DNA of 64,000 nt, taken from Micavibrio aeruginosavorus_D. Its GTDB lineage: Bacteria; Pseudomonadota; Alphaproteobacteria; Micavibrionales; Micavibrionaceae. The notes under the pieces were generated by a model that did not search any database, had not been told where the DNA came from, and saw nothing but the letters and a program-made list of their open reading frames with translations. The position numbers and the translations under genes were made by a program. Below are positions 60,529 to 64,000 of the stretch, one piece after another. The DNA lies in NCBI RefSeq assembly GCF_051245535.1, contig NZ_CP195303.1, positions 1,488,001 to 1,552,000 on the forward strand. The letters are read 5' to 3'. Within the stretch, counting starts at the first letter, position 1, and each line of letters starts with the position of its first letter.

Positions 60529-60599
60529 TCCAAAAGGCGTAATTTTTCTGTAAGTTTCATCCCGTACATTGATATCCATGGAACATCTCCGTGGTGCTG

Positions 60600-60627
60600 C
60601 TTGACGTTTTTTAGCATGCACCTAGAT
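60600..60627 (+). promoter_or_regulatory. Candidate RpoH (heat-shock) promoter of hsp20
   Basis: CTTG, 17 bases, CCTAGAT, fitting the alphaproteobacterial sigma32 pattern CTTG-N17/18-CYTATNT at all but one -10 base. Transcription from here would give a leader of about 120 bases before the hsp20 ATG. Confidence 0.5.
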
Positions 60628-60753
60628 CACTTCCATCGGGTGGCGTGCAGGCCAGCCGAGTCGCGTACAACGTGTGGGGGTTCGTTAAAATTGGCGACCC
60701 GTTCCAGCCTGCGTAAAAAAGTAATGGAAAAACACACACGTAGGAGGCCCCCA

Positions 60754-61260
60754 ATGGCGTTCTCAAATCTTGTACCGTTTCAACGTAAAACGCTGACCTC
60801 CGATCATCCGGGTTTACGCGGATGGGAAGAATTCAGCCGCGAAGTTGACAAATTATTCGACAGCTTTTTCAGCGACGGGTTTGACCGCACGGTGTCACCC
60901 ACATCCGCAATGACCGGCGGAACGCTGGGGCTGAATATCGACATCAGCGAAACCGATGCCGCCTATATCATTGCCGCCGACCTGCCCGGCGTGGACCGCA
61001 AAGATGTGGACATCACGCTGGAGAATGGCCTGCTGACCCTGACGGGGCAGAAGGCGATTGAATCAGAGACGGAAGGTAAGACATTCCACCGCATCGAACG
61101 CCGTTACGGCAGTTTTAAACGCCTGCTGCAACTGCCCGACGACGCGGATGAGAATGCGGTTGAGGCCACGATGAAAGACGGCGTTCTGACCGTCAGCATT
61201 GGCCGCAACAAAGCCGCACGCCCGGAGACGAAGAAAATCGCCATCAAGGACGTGCAATAA
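60754..61260 (+). CDS. Small heat-shock protein, Hsp20/alpha-crystallin family
   Basis: 168 residues from MAFSNLVPFQRKT; the ATG has a perfect AGGAGG six bases upstream, and the longer frame lacks one. The alpha-crystallin domain runs from about residue 55 (NIDISETDAAYIIAADLPGV) to 150, with ENGLLTLTGQK and the closing MKDGVLTVSIGRNKA (GVL motif). N-terminal helical arm WEEFSREVDKLFDSFF is typical. ATP-independent holdase that forms oligomers. C-terminal IxI-like motif: KIAIKD. Confidence 0.93.
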   Translation: MAFSNLVPFQRKTLTSDHPGLRGWEEFSREVDKLFDSFFSDGFDRTVSPTSAMTGGTLGLNIDISETDAAYIIAADLPGVDRKDVDITLENGLLTLTGQKAIESETEGKTFHRIERRYGSFKRLLQLPDDADENAVEATMKDGVLTVSIGRNKAARPETKKIAIKDVQ

Positions 61261-61290
61261 ACATCCTTCCGTAAAAACGGCAAAAGAATA

Positions 61291-61329
61291 CCCCCGGTGC
61301 GTGAATCCACACCGGGGGTCAATTTTTTA
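61291..61329 (+). terminator. Intrinsic terminator of hsp20
   Basis: CCCCCGGTG / CACCGGGGG, 10-base loop, followed by TCAATTTTTT. Confidence 0.85.
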
Positions 61330-61335
61330 GAAAAC

Positions 61336-61365
61336 CACAGATGGACACGAATGAACACAAATGCA
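61336..61365 (+). repeat. Three-unit 10-base tandem repeat
   Basis: CACAGATGGA, CACGAATGAA, CACAAATGCA: imperfect units of the form CACRRATGNA, ending just before the palindromic repeat. Confidence 0.6.
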
Positions 61366-61366
61366 G

Positions 61367-61438
61367 TTCGTCATACCGGCGAAGGCCGGTATCCATTGGA
61401 TGGATCGTGTGGATACCGGCCTTCGCCGGTATGACGAA
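61367..61438. repeat. Double-palindrome REP-like element, copy 2
   Basis: 28-base arms 61367-61394 and 61411-61438 are perfect reverse complements. Each arm contains its own hairpin ATACCGGC-GAAG-GCCGGTAT. The 16-base centre, ATTGGATGGATCGTGT, matches copy 1 at 12 of 16 positions. Confidence 0.88.
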
Positions 61439-61459
61439 CGGCATGGTTAAAAAACAAAA

Positions 61460-61483
61460 CCCCGGTTTTCACCGGGGTTTTTA
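61460..61483. terminator. Bidirectional intrinsic terminator
   Basis: CCCCGGT-TTTC-ACCGGGG with A-rich and T-rich flanks. Ends aspS on the minus strand. Confidence 0.85.
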
Positions 61484-61487
61484 TTCT

Positions 61488-63320
61488 TTACGCCGTTTTC
61501 TTTTCCGCCGTTTCAACCTTCACCGGCATCACGACCTTTAAATGCAGGTCGCGCATTTGTTCCGGGGTCGGATCGCTTGGCGCTTGCATCATCTGGTCTT
61601 CATACGAACCGTTCATCACAAACGCATAGACTTCGCGCAGGTTTGGTTCGTTGGCCAGCAGCATGACAATCCGGTCAATCCCGAATGCACAGCCACCGTG
61701 CGGCGGCGCGCCGTAGCGGAAGGCGTTCAGCATGCCGCCGAATTTCTTCTCCAGCACGTCCTTGCCGTATCCGGCAATGGCGAAGGCCTTTTCCATGATC
61801 TCGGCCTTGTGGTTCCGGATACCACCCGACGCCAGTTCAAACCCGTTGCACACGCAATCATATTGGTTGGCCAGGATATCCAGCGGGTTTTTGTGTTCCA
61901 GCGAATCCATTCCGCCCTGCGGCATCGAGAACGGGTTGTGCGAGAAATCAACCTTGCCGGATTTTTCATCCATTTCGTACATCGGGAAATCGACGACCCA
62001 GCAGAATTTATAAACGCCCTTCTCGCGCCCCTGCAACCCATTGGCACCCATATCGTCACAGATACGGTCACGCGCCTTGCCCGCGAATTTCGCGGCCTTC
62101 TCTGGCATATCGCAAACGAAGAAGATCGCATCGCCATCTTGCAGACCGGCAATGTTTTTCAACACGGCCAGCGCCTCGCTCGGCACGAATTTCGCGATCG
62201 GGCCTTTGCCTTCGCCGCCTTCGATCTGGATATAGCCCAGACCCACAGCGCCTTCGCCACGGGCCCAGTCGTTCAGCTTGTCAAAGAAGCTGCGCGGTTG
62301 ACCGGAAACGCCCGGTGCGCGGATGGCGCGAACAACGCCGCCCTTGGCCAGAACGCCCTTGAAGGCATTGAACGTCACATCTTCACGTGCGAACACTTCG
62401 GTCACATCGCAGATGATCAGCGGGTTGCGCAGATCCGGCTTGTCCGAACCATATTTCGCCATGGCATCGGCATAGGTCAGGTTCGGCAACCATTCAACGC
62501 GGTGATCGGTGCCGGTCCAGTTGGCGAAATCCTTGAACACGCCGTCAATGACCGGAGTCATGGTGGCGAAAATTTCTTCCTGCGTCACGAACGCCATTTC
62601 AACGTCGAGCTGATAAAATTCGGCCAGACGGTCGGCGCGGCCATCTTCGTCACGGAAGCACGGCGCGATTTGGAAGTACCGATCGAAACCGGACACCATC
62701 AACAATTGCTTGAACTGCTGCGGCGCTTGGGGCAACGCGTAAAATTTGCCCGGGTGCAGGCGTGAAGGCACCAGATAGTCACGCGCCCCTTCCGGCGACG
62801 ACGCGGTCAGGATCGGTGTGTTGAATTCCTGGAAGCCCTGATCCCACATGCGGCGGCGCATGGACGCAATCACGTTGTTGCGCAGACGGATACGGCTGTG
62901 CATCCCTTCACGGCGCAGATCGAGGAAACGGTATTTCAGGCGAATATCCTCGCCCGCGCTGTCTTCGTCCGCGACCTGCAACGGCAGAACGTCGGCGGCG
63001 GATTGCAGCGTGGCCTTGTCGATATACACTTCGATATCGCCCGTGGTCATTTTGGCGTTTTCGGTACCCGGGTGGCGCGCCTTCACACGACCTTCGATCG
63101 TGATGACGGATTCAGGACGCCATTTTTCAATTTCCTGCAATTGCGGGCTGTCCTGATCCACCACGCATTGGGTCAGTCCGGTGGTGTCGCGCAAATCAAT
63201 AAACAGCACGCCGCCATGGTCGCGTTTGCGATGGATCCAGCCGGACAGTTTCACCGTCTGGCCCTCATCCTTTTTCGTCAGTTGGCCGCATTTATGGGTG
63301 CGATAGGCGTGCATGGTCAT
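61488..63320 (-). CDS. aspS: Aspartyl-tRNA synthetase
   Basis: 610 residues, bacterial type. The anticodon-binding OB fold is first (VKLSGWIHRKRDHGGVLFIDLRD), then class II motifs: FQEFNTPILTASSPEGARDYLVPSR, FDRYFQIAPCFRDEDGRADR (motif 2) and APPHGGCAFGIDRIVMLL (motif 3); the bacterial GAD insertion lies between. Whether it also charges tRNA-Asn cannot be decided by eye. Two starts (63320, 63314) are possible; ACGGGG precedes the first. Confidence 0.96.
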   Translation of the reverse strand: MTMHAYRTHKCGQLTKKDEGQTVKLSGWIHRKRDHGGVLFIDLRDTTGLTQCVVDQDSPQLQEIEKWRPESVITIEGRVKARHPGTENAKMTTGDIEVYIDKATLQSAADVLPLQVADEDSAGEDIRLKYRFLDLRREGMHSRIRLRNNVIASMRRRMWDQGFQEFNTPILTASSPEGARDYLVPSRLHPGKFYALPQAPQQFKQLLMVSGFDRYFQIAPCFRDEDGRADRLAEFYQLDVEMAFVTQEEIFATMTPVIDGVFKDFANWTGTDHRVEWLPNLTYADAMAKYGSDKPDLRNPLIICDVTEVFAREDVTFNAFKGVLAKGGVVRAIRAPGVSGQPRSFFDKLNDWARGEGAVGLGYIQIEGGEGKGPIAKFVPSEALAVLKNIAGLQDGDAIFFVCDMPEKAAKFAGKARDRICDDMGANGLQGREKGVYKFCWVVDFPMYEMDEKSGKVDFSHNPFSMPQGGMDSLEHKNPLDILANQYDCVCNGFELASGGIRNHKAEIMEKAFAIAGYGKDVLEKKFGGMLNAFRYGAPPHGGCAFGIDRIVMLLANEPNLREVYAFVMNGSYEDQMMQAPSDPTPEQMRDLHLKVVMPVKVETAEKKTA

Positions 63321-63474
63321 AAAACCCCGTCAAAAGTGAAGAAATACAGGGGCGGACAATAGCCCTAAGCCCCCGGAAATTCAAGAAACAATGGGCGTTT
63401 GGGGGGTGGCGGGATCAAAAATAGGGTGACAAACCCTATCCTCTTGGCTAAAAGCATCGTTATTCATAATCATT

Positions 63475-63480
63475 TATAAT
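63475..63480 (+). promoter_or_regulatory. Candidate -10 element (TATAAT)
   Basis: Perfect -10 hexamer 20 bases before the next gene's start codon; no convincing -35 at 16-18 bases. The 179-base gap also holds a 7-bp hairpin, ATAGGGT / ACCCTAT at 63421-63439. Confidence 0.35.
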
Positions 63481-63499
63481 AAAAAACAGGGATCGCGTT

Positions 63500-64000
63500 A
63501 TGTTGAGTGATAAATTTAAGCAGCTTCTGGACATTCAGGAGGAGCGCCTGAGCGTCATCCGGGCCGATTGCGCCCCGTTCGCCGGGGTCCACGACGCATC
63601 GCAACAGGTCCACCAGCGGATTATCGACGATATTGACCAGATTCTGACACTGGCCCAGACCTTGCGCACCGCCACCCCGGAAACCCGGGACGAGCAGCAG
63701 CGGGTGCTGGAACTGTACGGCCAAAGCAGCAAGATCAGCTTTGAGCTGTGCGCCTATATCTTCAGCAACAGCCATTGCGCCGGGGCGTTTCGCAAGGCCG
63801 CCCTGCAAAAACATGGCGACATCATGCATGTGATGGCCCGGGAACAAGTGACCACCAGCGTCGCCTCCCAATTGAACCTGCTCTTCGCCCTGATCGATGA
63901 TTGGAAGGCCCGGAATCCGGACGAGGCCGTGCAAAGCGCTGAACAGGCCAAAGCCCCCGGCGACAATGTGGTGATGCTCCGCCCGGAACCCAAGCCCTGA
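63500..64000 (+). CDS. Hypothetical protein, 166 residues
   Basis: Complete: starts MLSDKFKQLLDIQEERLSVI after a CAGGGA ribosome site and stops with TGA on the last base of the window. Fully helical by composition, heptad-like in part (VHQRIIDDIDQILTLAQTLR), three cysteines, and an acidic/Pro tail (NVVMLRPEPKP). No signal or membrane segment; no family recognised. Confidence 0.6.
   Translation: MLSDKFKQLLDIQEERLSVIRADCAPFAGVHDASQQVHQRIIDDIDQILTLAQTLRTATPETRDEQQRVLELYGQSSKISFELCAYIFSNSHCAGAFRKAALQKHGDIMHVMAREQVTTSVASQLNLLFALIDDWKARNPDEAVQSAEQAKAPGDNVVMLRPEPKP

Overview
This window looks like core chromosome of an alphaproteobacterium with about 55% GC. The evidence is a divK-pleD pair, an EipB/DUF1849 envelope protein, a PleD-type REC-REC-GGDEF protein, sdhCDA/sdhB of alphaproteobacterial type, and a class A RNase P RNA. 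The mix of a type IVb-like pilus locus with compact housekeeping operons would suit a Micavibrio-like predator, but that placement is an inference from general resemblance, not a database match. I saw no tRNA, rRNA, CRISPR array, insertion sequence or prophage.

Layout. 1-11123 (minus strand): division and cell wall (dcw) cluster in the order mraZ-rsmH-ftsL-ftsI-murE-murF-mraY-murD-ftsW-murG, almost entirely coupled by 1-11 base overlaps; murG runs off the left edge. 11124-11748: gene-free leader with two perfect DnaA boxes. 11749-12332: a 43-residue membrane peptide, a bidirectional terminator and rnpB. 12371-16390: amidase, purine nucleoside phosphorylase, UMF1-type transporter, exported MsrA, DUF167 protein. 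16391-16796: a mosaic of nested palindromic repeats. 16797-22737: DUF1761 protein and succinate dehydrogenase, with sdhB separated from sdhCDA by an oxygenase, a hypothetical gene and a tautomerase. 22875-27487: exported MsrB, a hypothetical gene, asd, and a hybrid histidine kinase with two REC domains and an HPt domain.

27687-38871 is the most distinctive accessory-looking region: a type IVb pilus / type II secretion-like machine. It has a lipoprotein secretin, a secreted Ig-like (ASH-type) protein, a GspE/PilB ATPase, a GspF/PilC platform protein, two bitopic inner-membrane proteins, two large pilin-like proteins without the usual Glu+5, a stand-alone receiver domain, and a divergent prepilin peptidase.

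38878-49491: CoA transferase, pyrB, plsY, M48 peptidase, dprA, a radical SAM protein with viperin-like features, two small unknowns, topA with a histone-like tail, and an acyltransferase-like gene. 49531-50581: an XRE regulator divergent from a small gene, with two identical spaced palindromes between them. 50695-54857: RNase R followed by a second, shorter RNase II-family protein. 55052-64000: rpmG, pleD/divK, EipB-like protein, a GGDEF cyclase, an ankyrin-like protein, hsp20 with a heat-shock-like promoter, a palindromic repeat, aspS and one unknown gene.

How the parts connect: the dcw cluster and the DivK/PleD pair are cell-cycle and envelope functions; exported MsrA and MsrB plus EipB suggest investment in envelope integrity; the pilus locus, the kinase and two GGDEF proteins suggest regulated surface behaviour. 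These links are inferences.
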